From Luteolibacter arcticus (lineage in GTDB: Bacteria; Verrucomicrobiota; Verrucomicrobiia; Verrucomicrobiales; Akkermansiaceae): a stretch of 39,832 nt of DNA. How positions within the stretch are numbered: the first letter of the stretch is position 1; every line of letters starts with the position of its first letter. Positions 23,803-31,662 of the stretch are shown here, in pieces. Location: the NCBI RefSeq assembly GCF_025950235.1, contig NZ_JAPDDT010000030.1, forward strand, positions 1 to 39,832, written 5' to 3'. The notes beneath the pieces are model-generated. The model had not been told where the DNA came from, searched no databases, and saw nothing but the letters and a program-made list of their open reading frames with translations. The position numbers and the translations under genes were made by a program.

Positions 23803-24984
23803 GTGACTCCGGAAGAACAGCTCAAAATCCTGACCGCCGGCACCGTGAAGGTGCTCTCGGAAAAGGAACTCCTCGAAAAGCTCCGCCTTGGTCGCCCGCT
23901 GCGGATCAAGCTCGGGCTCGATCCCACCTCGCCGGACATCCACCTCGGCCACACGGTGGTGTTCGAGAAGATGCGCCAGTTCCAGCAGCTCGGCCACCAG
24001 ATCGTCATCATCATCGGTGACTTCACCGCCACCATCGGCGATCCTTCCGGCCGCTCCGCCACCCGCCCGCCGCTGTCCCGCGAGGACGTGCTGGTCAACG
24101 CCGAGACCTACACCACGCAGCTCTTCAAGCTGCTCGACAAGGACAAGACCGAGATCGTCCACAATGGCGACTGGTTCCGCAAGATGACCTTCGAGGACGT
24201 ACTGCGCCTCAATGCCCGCGTCACCATGCAGCAGATGCTCCAGCGGGAAGACTTCAAGAACCGCATCGAGAAAGGCCAGGAAGTCCGGCTTCACGAGATC
24301 CAGTACCCCATCGTGCAGGGCTGGGATTCCGTGGAAGTCCGCGCCGATGTCGAACTCGGTGGCACCGACCAGCTCTTCAACCTGCTTGTCGGCCGCGACC
24401 TCCAGAAGGAAGAAGGCCAGCCGCAGCAGGTCGTCATCACCATGCCGTTGCTCGAAGGCCTCGACGGCGTGCGCAAGATGTCCAAGTCCTACGGCAACTA
24501 CGTCGGCGTGGACGAGGCCCCGGGCGAGATGTTCGGCAAGCTGATGAGCGTGTCCGACGAACTGATGGCGCGCTACTACCAGCTCCTGTTAGGCGAGACG
24601 CTCGACCCTTCCGCGCACCCGATGGAAGCGAAGAAGTCGCTCGCGGAGAAGATCACCGCCCGTTACCACGGCACCGACGCTGGCACCACCGCCCGCGCCG
24701 ATTGGGACACGCGCTTTTCGAAGAAGGACCTCGCCAGCGCCGAGCTTCCGGAAATCCCGCTCACGGAACTCCCCGCCGAACTGAACGTCCTCTCGCTGAC
24801 CGCCCACGGTTTCAAGACCGCCTTCGGCCTGGAGAAATCCAACGGCGAACTGCGCAAGCAATTCATCACCTCCGGCTCCGTCCAGCTCAATGGTGAGAAG
24901 CTCACCGACCCCGCCGCCACCGTCTCACCTCAGCCCGGGGACGTGCTGAAGCTCTCGAAGAAGCACGCGGTGCGCTTCGTTTGA
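23803..24984 (+). CDS. tyrS: Tyrosyl-tRNA synthetase
   Basis: Charges tRNA-Tyr with tyrosine. The 393-residue protein shows the class I signatures: GLDPTSPDIHLGHTVVFEKM (HLGH at 47-50), IVIIIGDFTATIGDPSGRSA, QYPIVQGWDSVEVRADVELG, GTDQLFNLLVGRDLQ and KMSKS (225-229, in GVRKMSKSYGNYVG). A C-terminal S4-like RNA-binding domain is present (NGELRKQFITSGSVQLNGEK, then PGDVLKLSKKHAVRFV). The wording and length fit the TyrZ-type of bacterial TyrRS. GTG 23803 is the start. No T-box leader is visible in the 57 bases upstream. Confidence 0.97.
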   Translation: MTPEEQLKILTAGTVKVLSEKELLEKLRLGRPLRIKLGLDPTSPDIHLGHTVVFEKMRQFQQLGHQIVIIIGDFTATIGDPSGRSATRPPLSREDVLVNAETYTTQLFKLLDKDKTEIVHNGDWFRKMTFEDVLRLNARVTMQQMLQREDFKNRIEKGQEVRLHEIQYPIVQGWDSVEVRADVELGGTDQLFNLLVGRDLQKEEGQPQQVVITMPLLEGLDGVRKMSKSYGNYVGVDEAPGEMFGKLMSVSDELMARYYQLLLGETLDPSAHPMEAKKSLAEKITARYHGTDAGTTARADWDTRFSKKDLASAELPEIPLTELPAELNVLSLTAHGFKTAFGLEKSNGELRKQFITSGSVQLNGEKLTDPAATVSPQPGDVLKLSKKHAVRFV

Positions 24985-25070
24985 GGCTACTTGGAATGGC
25001 GTAGTTCAGGCGGATTTTGGTGCGAGCATGGATTCCGCCACTCGCGGTCGCGTCGCCATGCGCCCACGGG

Positions 25071-25140
25071 GAACGCGGAATTCATTCCGCCAGAATCCCC
25101 CCCGGGAGCGCCGGTCTTCAGACCGGCCGAATGGTCCCTC
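25071..25140. repeat. Dispersed hairpin repeat, copy B (two hairpins)
   Basis: First hairpin: GCGGAAT-TC-ATTCCGC (25075-25090). Second: GCCGGTCT-TC-AGACCGGC (25110-25127). Then the tail CGAATGGTCCCTC. Copy A has only the second hairpin and tail. Copy C (39689-39722) has only the first hairpin and tail. Both hairpins have the same TC loop. Confidence 0.9.
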
Positions 25141-25227
25141 ACTGCCTCGACCCATCCCCATCCTTCCGCACCATCTTCCACTTGGCCGATCCCTCCCAAG
25201 TAGGATGAATCGTCGACACCCTCGTCA

Positions 25228-25308
25228 GCCCCAAAGGGGCGCAATCCCTCAGCCCCGCCCAACGGCCGGGGTATACGCCATGCACATGATGGCGGCCTGA
25301 AGGGCCGC
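25228..25308. repeat. Cluster of three GC-rich hairpins
   Basis: Hairpins are GCCCC-AAA-GGGGC (25228-25240), an imperfect CCCCGCC/GGCCGGGG pair (25253-25271) and GCGGCC-TGAAG-GGCCGC (25292-25308). The arrangement resembles GC-rich dispersed intergenic elements I recall from Verrucomicrobia and Planctomycetes. Only one copy is seen in this window, so repeat status is inferred. Confidence 0.5.
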
Positions 25309-25520
25309 GAGACGGGTCAAGCCCGCACCGCCATAGCTCAGACCCTCCCCGGCGAGCCCTTGAGAATCCAACCCCCATTCTCACCGGGATTCTTCCTCCG
25401 CTCCCCTCGCAAATCATCGGAACAACCGATGTTTCCCGCGAGATTATGGATTGGTGAAACGGCCGCGTGTCATTCAACTTGTGTCGTCTCCGGCCTCCTG
25501 CCTGATAGACGCATCACTCC

Positions 25521-26906
25521 ATGACCCCGCGGAACACGACTGAACCGGAACGTCCCTTCACGGGACGACTCGCGGAACCGCCGGCGTTTCACCACCAGTG
25601 GATGCTCGCGGGAAATCCGGCCCGCTTCTTCGAGCGGCTGATCCGGGAGCACGGCGACTTCATCCACTACCGCGGCGTCATCGGCTTCCACCTGATCAAC
25701 CACCCCGCGTTGGTCCATCAGGTCCTGAAGAACACCCACCGCCACTACGACAAGAACAGCCACGTCTACAACCGCTTCCGGAATGCCTTCGGTGACGGCT
25801 TGGTCACCGCCGAGGGCGAAAGCTGGAAGCGCCAGCGCAAGCTCCTGCAGCCGATCTTCGGCCCGGCATCGATCCGGCGCTTCTTCGACCTGATGCGGGA
25901 TTCCGCCACGGGTGCCACGGAACGCTGGTCCGGCCGCGCAGCGAATGGAGAAGTCTTCAACATCGCCCGGGACATGGAGCGCCTGACCCTCGAAGTCGCC
26001 GGCCGCGCGTTCTTCAGCCAGGCCTTCGATCGCACGGCGGACCGCATCGGCCGCTGGACCCTCGCCATCAACCGCTACTGCGCGATCCCGCCCCTCCCGG
26101 TGATCTCCGACCTCCGCTTCCCCACGCCCCTCAATCTCCGGCTGCGCCGCGTGCTCTCCGAATACCGCGAGTTCCTTCGCGACCTCATCCGCGAACGAAT
26201 GACCGGCGACATGAAGGACGACCTGCTCGGCGTCCTGCTCACCACCAAGGACGAGGATACCGGCGAGGTAATGAGCGAGGACGAGATCGCCCAAGAAGTC
26301 CTGGGTATGATCATCGGCGGCCACGAATCCAGCTCCACCGCGCTGACCTGGATCTGGCATGAGCTCGATCGCCACCCGGGAGTCGAGCAACGATTGGTCG
26401 AGGAGATCCAAGCAGTCTGCGGCGACGAACCGCTCACCCTCGAGAAGATCCCGCAGCTCAAGTACGCCAACATGGTGATCCAGGAGACCTTGCGGCTTCA
26501 TCCGCCCTTCTGGTTCGAAAACCGCAACACCATCTCCGACGTCGAGCTTGCCGGAGTCCACATCCCCCAGGGATCGATGGTCGTCTTCAGCCGTTACTCG
26601 CTGCAACGCCATCCGGATTTCTGGGACAGCCCGGACGAATTCCGCCCGGCCCGCTTCGATCCCGACCAACCGGAAAACCCCGAAAGCTCGCACGCTCACA
26701 TCCCGTTTGGGAGCGGTCCGCGGGTCTGCATCGGCAGGCATTTCGCCATGATGGAACTGCTCGTCATCCTCACCACCGTCCTGCAACGGTACCGCGTGAT
26801 CGTTGACTCCAGCGACCGCCACGAGATGGCCGCCCGCGTGACCATGGTGCCGAAGTACGGCCTCAAGGTCCGCCTCGAACCCCGCTCCTCCACTCCCGGC
26901 CGATGA
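25521..26906 (+). CDS. Cytochrome P450 monooxygenase
   Basis: A soluble 461-residue P450. Landmarks: C-helix SWKRQRKLLQPIF (101-113), I-helix oxygen-binding GGHESSSTAL (266-275), K-helix ETLR (322-325), PDEFRPARF (371-379) and the heme loop FGSGPRVCIGRHFA with heme ligand C403. This is closest in look to CYP102/CYP4/CYP110-type enzymes that hydroxylate fatty acids or terpenes. No TM anchor is present, and no ferredoxin or reductase is encoded nearby. Its stop overlaps the next start as ATGA at 26903. It is the first gene of a five-gene cluster with a ketosynthase, a flavin monooxygenase and a glutaredoxin-like protein, so it is likely to act on a fatty-acyl or polyketide-derived product (inferred). 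Confidence 0.94.
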   Translation: MTPRNTTEPERPFTGRLAEPPAFHHQWMLAGNPARFFERLIREHGDFIHYRGVIGFHLINHPALVHQVLKNTHRHYDKNSHVYNRFRNAFGDGLVTAEGESWKRQRKLLQPIFGPASIRRFFDLMRDSATGATERWSGRAANGEVFNIARDMERLTLEVAGRAFFSQAFDRTADRIGRWTLAINRYCAIPPLPVISDLRFPTPLNLRLRRVLSEYREFLRDLIRERMTGDMKDDLLGVLLTTKDEDTGEVMSEDEIAQEVLGMIIGGHESSSTALTWIWHELDRHPGVEQRLVEEIQAVCGDEPLTLEKIPQLKYANMVIQETLRLHPPFWFENRNTISDVELAGVHIPQGSMVVFSRYSLQRHPDFWDSPDEFRPARFDPDQPENPESSHAHIPFGSGPRVCIGRHFAMMELLVILTTVLQRYRVIVDSSDRHEMAARVTMVPKYGLKVRLEPRSSTPGR

Positions 26907-27775
26907 AGGCGTTCCCTTTCCTCACCGACTACGTCAACGAGACCTTCACCAAGGAGAAGACCCGGTGGGACTACATCTTCCTGCGGCCGGTGCTCCAGGT
27001 GTTCTACTTCTTCCTGAGGATCGTGCTGTTCCCGCTGAAATACTTGATCCACCGGACGCCCTACGGCTTCGAGGGCCGCTGCATCGATGGCATCCTTGCC
27101 TTCGGGATGAAATATTTCGCGACCAACGAGGCAGTCGAAATGGTGGTCCGCCATGTCCAGATCGAGCCGCTGCTCTATCGCCACCTGCTTGCAGAGGACT
27201 CCCATGTGGAAGGGACCAAGCGGAAGTTCAATGGCATCGATGGCGACTACAATGTGGACAGCCTGCTCGAGATGGTTCGCAACAACCTGACCATCGGCCA
27301 CGACGAACTCTCCTACGAGTTGGTGGACCGCTTCGACAAGAAGGCCTTCCTCGCCGACCTCGACCGCATCCGCCACCGCATGCCGGAGGACCACATGCTT
27401 TTCAGCAAGCGCGCGATGGACTCCACTCGCGAGCATTCATTTCAGCTCATCGGCATTACCAACGTCGTCATCATGATCGTCATCGTGATCACCCTGTTCG
27501 GAGATCTCCGGACCACCGTGAAGGCGCTCAACTCCTTCGACTCCGACGCCGTCCTGCTGTGGGCCATGAAGCACCTCTACGCCCGCGACCAATCGGTGCT
27601 GACGGACCTCGATTTCTACCTCCAAGTCGACAGCAACCGCGGGCACTACAACAGCAGCGTCTTCTTTTCCAATCCGAGCCAGTATCTCCACAGCCACATC
27701 GCCTTCGACGAATACGCCTATCAGGTCCTGCGGGAGCGCCCCCCGGTCGGCGGCCCGCAGATCGCCCTGTCATGA
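26903..27775 (+). CDS. Unknown membrane-associated protein in P450 cluster
   Basis: I cannot name this 290-residue protein. It has two hydrophobic segments, about 25-49 (YIFLRPVLQVFYFFLRIVLF) and 182-201 (LIGITNVVIMIVIVITLFGD), so it is probably membrane-bound. It is rich in His and acidic residues, with stretches NLTIGHDELSYELVDRFDKK, RHRMPEDHMLF and LTDLDFYLQVDSNRGHYNSS. No known enzyme motif is visible to me. Its start overlaps the P450 stop (ATGA), and its stop overlaps the ketosynthase start (ATGA at 27772), so it is made in step with both and is likely to work in the same pathway, perhaps as a membrane platform or unknown enzyme. Confidence 0.72.
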   Translation: MKAFPFLTDYVNETFTKEKTRWDYIFLRPVLQVFYFFLRIVLFPLKYLIHRTPYGFEGRCIDGILAFGMKYFATNEAVEMVVRHVQIEPLLYRHLLAEDSHVEGTKRKFNGIDGDYNVDSLLEMVRNNLTIGHDELSYELVDRFDKKAFLADLDRIRHRMPEDHMLFSKRAMDSTREHSFQLIGITNVVIMIVIVITLFGDLRTTVKALNSFDSDAVLLWAMKHLYARDQSVLTDLDFYLQVDSNRGHYNSSVFFSNPSQYLHSHIAFDEYAYQVLRERPPVGGPQIALS

Positions 27776-28857
27776 ATTGCTACATCACCGGAACCGGATC
27801 CTTTCTCCCGGGCGAGCCCGTTGCCAACGCGGCCATCCCGGAATTCATCGGCGAGCTCGCGGACGAGGCCTCGGTCCGCCGGAAAATCCTGCGAATGAAC
27901 GGGATAAAGTCACGCCACTACGCGCTCGATCGAGAACAGAACGCCACCCACGACGTCTATGAACTCGCGGCACTCGCCGCCAGCAATTGCCTCGATGGAA
28001 AAGCGGGCACCTTCTCCTACCTCTCGGCCGGCTCCACCAATACCCCGCTGGTCGGGCCGGGCCTATCGAGCCTTCTTCACGCCCGTCTCGCGCGTCACGG
28101 ACTGATCGCAAATGAACTCGAGATCAACTCGAACTCAGGCATCTGCACGTCCTCCGCCCAGGCACTCGTCAATGCCTGCCGCGCCGTCTCCTCAGGCGAT
28201 CACCACGACGCGCTCTGCATCGGCGTCGAGCAACCTTCCGACATCCTGAAGTCGAGCGTGATCCAGCCGCCCGACGACCGCGAGCTCCATCCGGACAGCC
28301 TAACAGAATCAAAGTGGTTCATGTCGGTCTTCCTGCGCTCGATGCTCTCCGATGGTGCCGGTGCCGCCATTATTCGCGACCGGCCCGCGACGGACGGGAT
28401 TTCCTATCGCGTGAATTGGAGCTACTCGCGCTCGTTCGCTCATGAGACCCCACTTTGCATGAGCCTGGAAAGCCGCAGCCTGCTGCTCAGCCAGGACGTC
28501 GCGGTGCTCGCCCGGCACATGAAGCCCTGCGTGGACAAACTCATGCGCGGCGCGATGGCCCGCCACGATGAACGACTCTCGGACTACCATATCGTCCTGC
28601 CCCACCTCTCCTCGTTCTATTTCAAAAGCTACATGCTCGATGTGCTGACCGATCTCGGCGAGGGCGTCCCCATCAACTACTGGACGAATCTGGAAACCGC
28701 CGGCAACACCGGCGCCGCGAGCATCTTCATCATGCTGGATGAATACACCCGCCGCCATTCACCGGCACATGGCGAGAAGGTCCTGCTCTTCATCCCGGAG
28801 TCTGGGCAATTCAACTTCGTCGTTATCAGTCTCACCACCATTCACCATGGCTCCTAA
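27772..28857 (+). CDS. Beta-ketoacyl synthase III (FabH-like thiolase-fold enzyme)
   Basis: A 361-residue thiolase-fold enzyme with the KAS III catalytic triad: C125 (NSGICTSSAQALVNACRA), H278 (IVLPHLSSFYF) and N312 (NLETAGNTGAASIFI). These correspond to Cys, the His of HQAN and the Asn of GNTSAAS. Other family segments are SFLPGEPVANAAIPEF, SRHYALDREQNATHDVYELA and MLSDGAGAAII. Such enzymes condense an acyl starter with malonyl-ACP, or make C-C or ester bonds in secondary pathways. It differs from housekeeping FabH (for example HLSS, not HQAN), so a specialised starter or transferase role is likely. It overlaps the previous gene by ATGA and the next by 11 bases. Confidence 0.87.
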   Translation: MNCYITGTGSFLPGEPVANAAIPEFIGELADEASVRRKILRMNGIKSRHYALDREQNATHDVYELAALAASNCLDGKAGTFSYLSAGSTNTPLVGPGLSSLLHARLARHGLIANELEINSNSGICTSSAQALVNACRAVSSGDHHDALCIGVEQPSDILKSSVIQPPDDRELHPDSLTESKWFMSVFLRSMLSDGAGAAIIRDRPATDGISYRVNWSYSRSFAHETPLCMSLESRSLLLSQDVAVLARHMKPCVDKLMRGAMARHDERLSDYHIVLPHLSSFYFKSYMLDVLTDLGEGVPINYWTNLETAGNTGAASIFIMLDEYTRRHSPAHGEKVLLFIPESGQFNFVVISLTTIHHGS

Positions 28858-30460
28858 ACGACTGGCCATCATTGGTGCCGGCAGCAGCGGCTTGGTAACT
28901 CTGAAGCACGCGCTGGAGCGGCTGCCCGGCTGGGAAATCGTCTGCTTCGAGAAAGGCGGCACCACCGTGGGTCGCTGGGGAAATCCCTATCCCGGCTTCG
29001 TCTCCACCTCCACGAAGTACACCACCCAGTTCGCATGCCACCGAAAGTGGGACTCGCGGGCCGATCCGGCGCAACGGCAAGCCAAGGGCGACTTCTTCCA
29101 AGGCGACGAATACGGCCGCTACCTGCTAGACTTCGTCGCCACCCACAATCTCGCCCCGCACATTCATCTCCATACCACCATTCGCAAGATTTCGCGGGAT
29201 CCGCAGGGCTGGCGATTGTGGCTCGACGATGGCTCGCCGCGTGAAGAGGTCTTCGACCGCCTCGTGATCTGCACCGGCCTCGCGGAAAATGTGCAGTCGA
29301 TCGACGCGCCGATTCCCACCGTGACTCCATACGATCCGGTCCCAGCCAACAAGACGGTGGTGGTCTTCGGCGGTGGCGAATCCGCGGCAGACTTCGCCCA
29401 TCGGCTCGCCGATCCGGCACTGGGTAACAAGGTCTTTCTGTCGCTGAAAAACGGCGTCCGCGTGAGCCCGCGCTACCACCCGATCCGCGGCGTGCCTTCG
29501 GACTTCCTCCGCAATCGCCTGCTGCTCTCGATCCATCCCGACCTGCGAAACGCGATCGGCCAGAAGTTCGTCGAAGCCCGCATCCGGCATCAGCAATGGT
29601 TCGAGCGCGTCTTCAAGTCATCGCCTCCCGGACCGGAACCAACCACCGGATTCATCGCGCGGCGCAAGTTCTGGGACGCGAAACTAACAGCCCGCGCCAA
29701 GGACGATCTCTTCAATGTCTTCCACACCAAGAGTGACGGCTTCCTCGACGATGTCGCTGACGGCCGCATCCAGATCATCGGCCCCCCTTGCGACGAAGGC
29801 CACCGCCGCTACCACGATTTCGACCGCACCTCGACCATCGACATCGAGCCCGACATGCTCTGCCCGATGATCGGCTTCCGCTCGGGCCTGGCCGAACTCT
29901 CCGGCGGCGAAATCCTGATCAGTGACTTCCACCTCGCATCCCTGCATGCCCGCCACGATGACCTGTTCCTCGTCGGGTTCGCACGGCCGATCATCGGCAA
30001 CATCCCGACCATGAGCGAAATGCAGGCGAAGCTCGTAACCGGGATCCTCGCGGGCCGCTACGAGCGCCCGCCCAACCTCGCCACCCTCCAGGCCGAAGCC
30101 CGCGAGCGTCTGCTGCGGGACTTCCCCACCCTCAACACCGAGACCATCCACCCTGTGGAGATGTTCCCCTACTGCGACCAGCTCGCCCGGATGATGAGCA
30201 GCTATCCGGAGTTGCGGAAGGTCGGCTCGCTTCGCCGCTGGCTGAAAATCCAGCTCTCGCCCGCGTCCACACTCCATTATCTCGACGAAGACTACGACCC
30301 GCGACAAATGGATACCCAGGTGATCCACAGCCCGCGCGTCATCACGGTGCTGCTGTTCCTCATCAAGCTGCTGCTCGATCTTCCCTACCGGGCGCTGAGG
30401 GGCAAGGGCGTGCGGAAAAGCTCGCAAACTTCGCTTTCCTTGGCGGCCGAACCACCGTAG
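28847..30460 (+). CDS. Flavin-containing monooxygenase-like enzyme
   Basis: A 537-residue FAD/NAD(P)H enzyme of the FMO/Baeyer-Villiger type. It begins with a Rossmann motif RLAIIGAGSSGLVTLKHALE (GAGSSG 10-15) and FEKGGTTVGRWG (FAD-binding E-x-G/W part). A second dinucleotide motif, TVVVFGGGESAADFAHRLAD (about 175-183), binds NAD(P)H. The FMO fingerprint FxGxxxHxxx(Y/F) is not clearly present. The start at ATG 28847 overlaps the ketosynthase stop; the frame upstream to 28739 is not part of the protein. The C-terminus has a hydrophobic stretch (VITVLLFLIKLLLDLPY) that may attach it to the membrane. It is likely to oxidise the product made by the preceding genes. Confidence 0.85.
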   Translation: MAPKRLAIIGAGSSGLVTLKHALERLPGWEIVCFEKGGTTVGRWGNPYPGFVSTSTKYTTQFACHRKWDSRADPAQRQAKGDFFQGDEYGRYLLDFVATHNLAPHIHLHTTIRKISRDPQGWRLWLDDGSPREEVFDRLVICTGLAENVQSIDAPIPTVTPYDPVPANKTVVVFGGGESAADFAHRLADPALGNKVFLSLKNGVRVSPRYHPIRGVPSDFLRNRLLLSIHPDLRNAIGQKFVEARIRHQQWFERVFKSSPPGPEPTTGFIARRKFWDAKLTARAKDDLFNVFHTKSDGFLDDVADGRIQIIGPPCDEGHRRYHDFDRTSTIDIEPDMLCPMIGFRSGLAELSGGEILISDFHLASLHARHDDLFLVGFARPIIGNIPTMSEMQAKLVTGILAGRYERPPNLATLQAEARERLLRDFPTLNTETIHPVEMFPYCDQLARMMSSYPELRKVGSLRRWLKIQLSPASTLHYLDEDYDPRQMDTQVIHSPRVITVLLFLIKLLLDLPYRALRGKGVRKSSQTSLSLAAEPP

Positions 30461-30468
30461 CTCCCGCC

Positions 30469-30717
30469 ATGCCTGAACTGCCCATCCTCTACATCAAGCC
30501 CGGTTGCCCATGGTGCGATGACGTCGTCAACTACCTCGCCAAAAAGAAGATCCCCGTGAAGGTCATGGTCGTCTCCGGCAACCGCGAGGCGATGCAGGAA
30601 ATGATCAACCTCTCCGGCCAATCGAAAGCGCCGACCATGGACTGGCACGGCGAGGTGCTCGCCGACTTCGGGGTGGAGGAACTGGTACCATTCCTCCGCG
30701 AGCAAGGAGCCATCTGA
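30469..30717 (+). CDS. Glutaredoxin-like protein
   Basis: An 82-residue thioredoxin-fold protein with YIKPGCPWCDDVVNYL (active-site C13-P-W-C16), KAPTMDWHGEVLADF (the cis-Pro stretch, here KAPT instead of the usual TVP) and a closing helix ELVPFLREQG. It should exchange disulfides using glutathione or a similar thiol. It starts 9 bases after the monooxygenase stop and is the last gene before a terminator, so it belongs to the same unit. A redox partner role for the oxygenases is possible but unproven. Confidence 0.9.
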   Translation: MPELPILYIKPGCPWCDDVVNYLAKKKIPVKVMVVSGNREAMQEMINLSGQSKAPTMDWHGEVLADFGVEELVPFLREQGAI

Positions 30718-30750
30718 TACTCCCCAGCGCTCTTTGAGCGGGGGAAAAGA

Positions 30751-30794
30751 AAAACCCGCTGGCCGAGTCTGGGGGGACTAAGGCAGCGGGTTTT
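30751..30794. terminator. Strong bidirectional terminator after P450 cluster
   Basis: Long stem: AAAACCCGCTG (30751-30761) pairs with CAGCGGGTTTT (30784-30794), and the inner GCCGAGTC pairs with GACTAAGGC around a G6 loop. A/T runs flank both ends, so it can act in either direction. It begins 34 bases after the glutaredoxin stop. Confidence 0.88.
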
Positions 30795-30876
30795 CCCGTG
30801 GGGGGTCGGGGGGATTGTTTGCGTCCGGGGGGAGACGGCTTTTTTTGGGGGGCTTGCAAGTTTGGCCGGTGGGGGG
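30771..30876 (+). repeat. Array of six G6 runs
   Basis: Runs of exactly six G lie at 30771-30776, 30800-30805, 30808-30813, 30827-30832, 30847-30852 and 30871-30876, within 106 bases of noncoding DNA. The first is in the terminator loop. A T-run (30840-30846) sits before the fifth. The plus strand could form G-quadruplexes. Function unknown. Confidence 0.8.
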
Positions 30877-30948
30877 AACGGCGTTGCTTACGTGGGTCAT
30901 CATGTCCGATTTTCCCCCTCTTGCCATTACGCCATGACGTATGGACGC

Positions 30949-30980
30949 AAAAAAAGGACCACGGCCCCCAGCCGCGGTCC
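30949..30980 (-). terminator. Terminator for the 31012-31512 gene
   Basis: On the minus strand a 10-bp stem with one mismatch (GGACCACGGC at 30956-30965 and GCCGCGGTCC at 30971-30980) is followed by seven T (30949-30955 as A on the plus strand). It lies about 30 bases past the stop of the minus-strand gene. Confidence 0.85.
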
Positions 30981-31011
30981 ACTTTTCCCCGGAAGCGAAT
31001 CCCCCCGTTTC

Positions 31012-31512
31012 TCAATCCTCCCGTCGCTCGAGGGCATAGGCGGTCATCACGCCTGCCACGATGGCCAAGCCGCAGAACGCCGGAGCTCCCAGTAGGAACG
31101 AGGACGCAGCGGCACCGGCGGAAACCAGCGCGCAGAACGTCCCGGCGAAATAAACCAGCAGCGGCATTCCGATGCCCCAGAAGATCGGGTTGCGACCGCA
31201 GAGCAGCGAGCCGGCGAGGCAAACCACGCCTGACATGATCATCGTGCCACCCGCCATGGTCAGCGAGCGGACAAACCAGTCGTCCTGATCGAACCAGACG
31301 CCCCCCGCCCCGCCAAAGATCAGGGAGGCGATGATGGCGATCACCGTGTTGATCACGCCTTCACGGGTTCCGGTCCACATTCCGGACCGTGGACCGCCGT
31401 CATGACGTTCGCGGCAGCGCTCGAGTTTGGCGGCTTGGGCCAGCTCATCGTCCGAATAACGGCCGTTTTCAACCGACTGCGGGAAAGGAGGGAGGGGGAG
31501 ATTGGTGGTCAT
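31012..31512 (-). CDS. Four-TM membrane protein, tandem paralogue 1
   Basis: A 166-residue protein: a soluble 60-residue N-terminus (MTTNLPLPPFPQ...YSDDELAQAAKLE) and about four TM helices. The membrane part shares a pattern with the next gene: FGGAGGVWF, VVCLAGSLLCGRNPIFWGIG, MPLLVYFAGTFCALVSAG and GAPAFCGLAIVAGV. Both are from an unknown family and are clearly paralogues. ATG 31512 gives the N-terminus; the frame upstream to 31614 is low-complexity. Inverted repeats just upstream (31569-31596) may be control sites. It has its own terminator. Confidence 0.78.
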   Translation of the reverse strand: MTTNLPLPPFPQSVENGRYSDDELAQAAKLERCRERHDGGPRSGMWTGTREGVINTVIAIIASLIFGGAGGVWFDQDDWFVRSLTMAGGTMIMSGVVCLAGSLLCGRNPIFWGIGMPLLVYFAGTFCALVSAGAAASSFLLGAPAFCGLAIVAGVMTAYALERRED

Positions 31513-31568
31513 TTCCATCTCAATCGCAGCCCTCTCACCACGATTTTCAAAAAAACTAAATAATCCCG

Positions 31569-31596
31569 GTTTCCCGAAACTTCGGAATCTCCGAAG
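31569..31596. promoter_or_regulatory. Inverted repeats upstream of paralogue 1
   Basis: GTTTC-CC-GAAAC (31569-31580) abuts CTTCGG-AATCT-CCGAAG (31580-31596) in an AT-rich stretch about 60-85 bases before the start codon. This is the right place for an operator or promoter element. No protein can be assigned. Confidence 0.35.
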
Positions 31597-31662
31597 CTCG
31601 GCGAGAAATGACATTCATCCACCGTTGGCCGGACCTTGCAGCGGTCGCATGCCCCTCGCCTC

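Larger units (their letters stand above)
24985..25520. other. Intergenic region with palindromic repeats, no gene seen
   Basis: A gap of 536 bases between tyrS and the P450 gene. I see no credible gene. It contains the double-hairpin repeat (25071-25140) and a cluster of three hairpins (25228-25308), both listed separately. The last 100 bases before the P450 start have no clear promoter: the AT-rich stretch GAGATTATGGATTGGTGAAA (25440-25459) is a candidate site only. Confidence 0.7.

Noticed and set aside
26965..27771. Upstream extension of the ketosynthase frame
   Set aside because: The frame is open back to 26965 but is an Arg/Pro/His-rich shadow of the unknown protein; ATG 27772 starts the thiolase fold.
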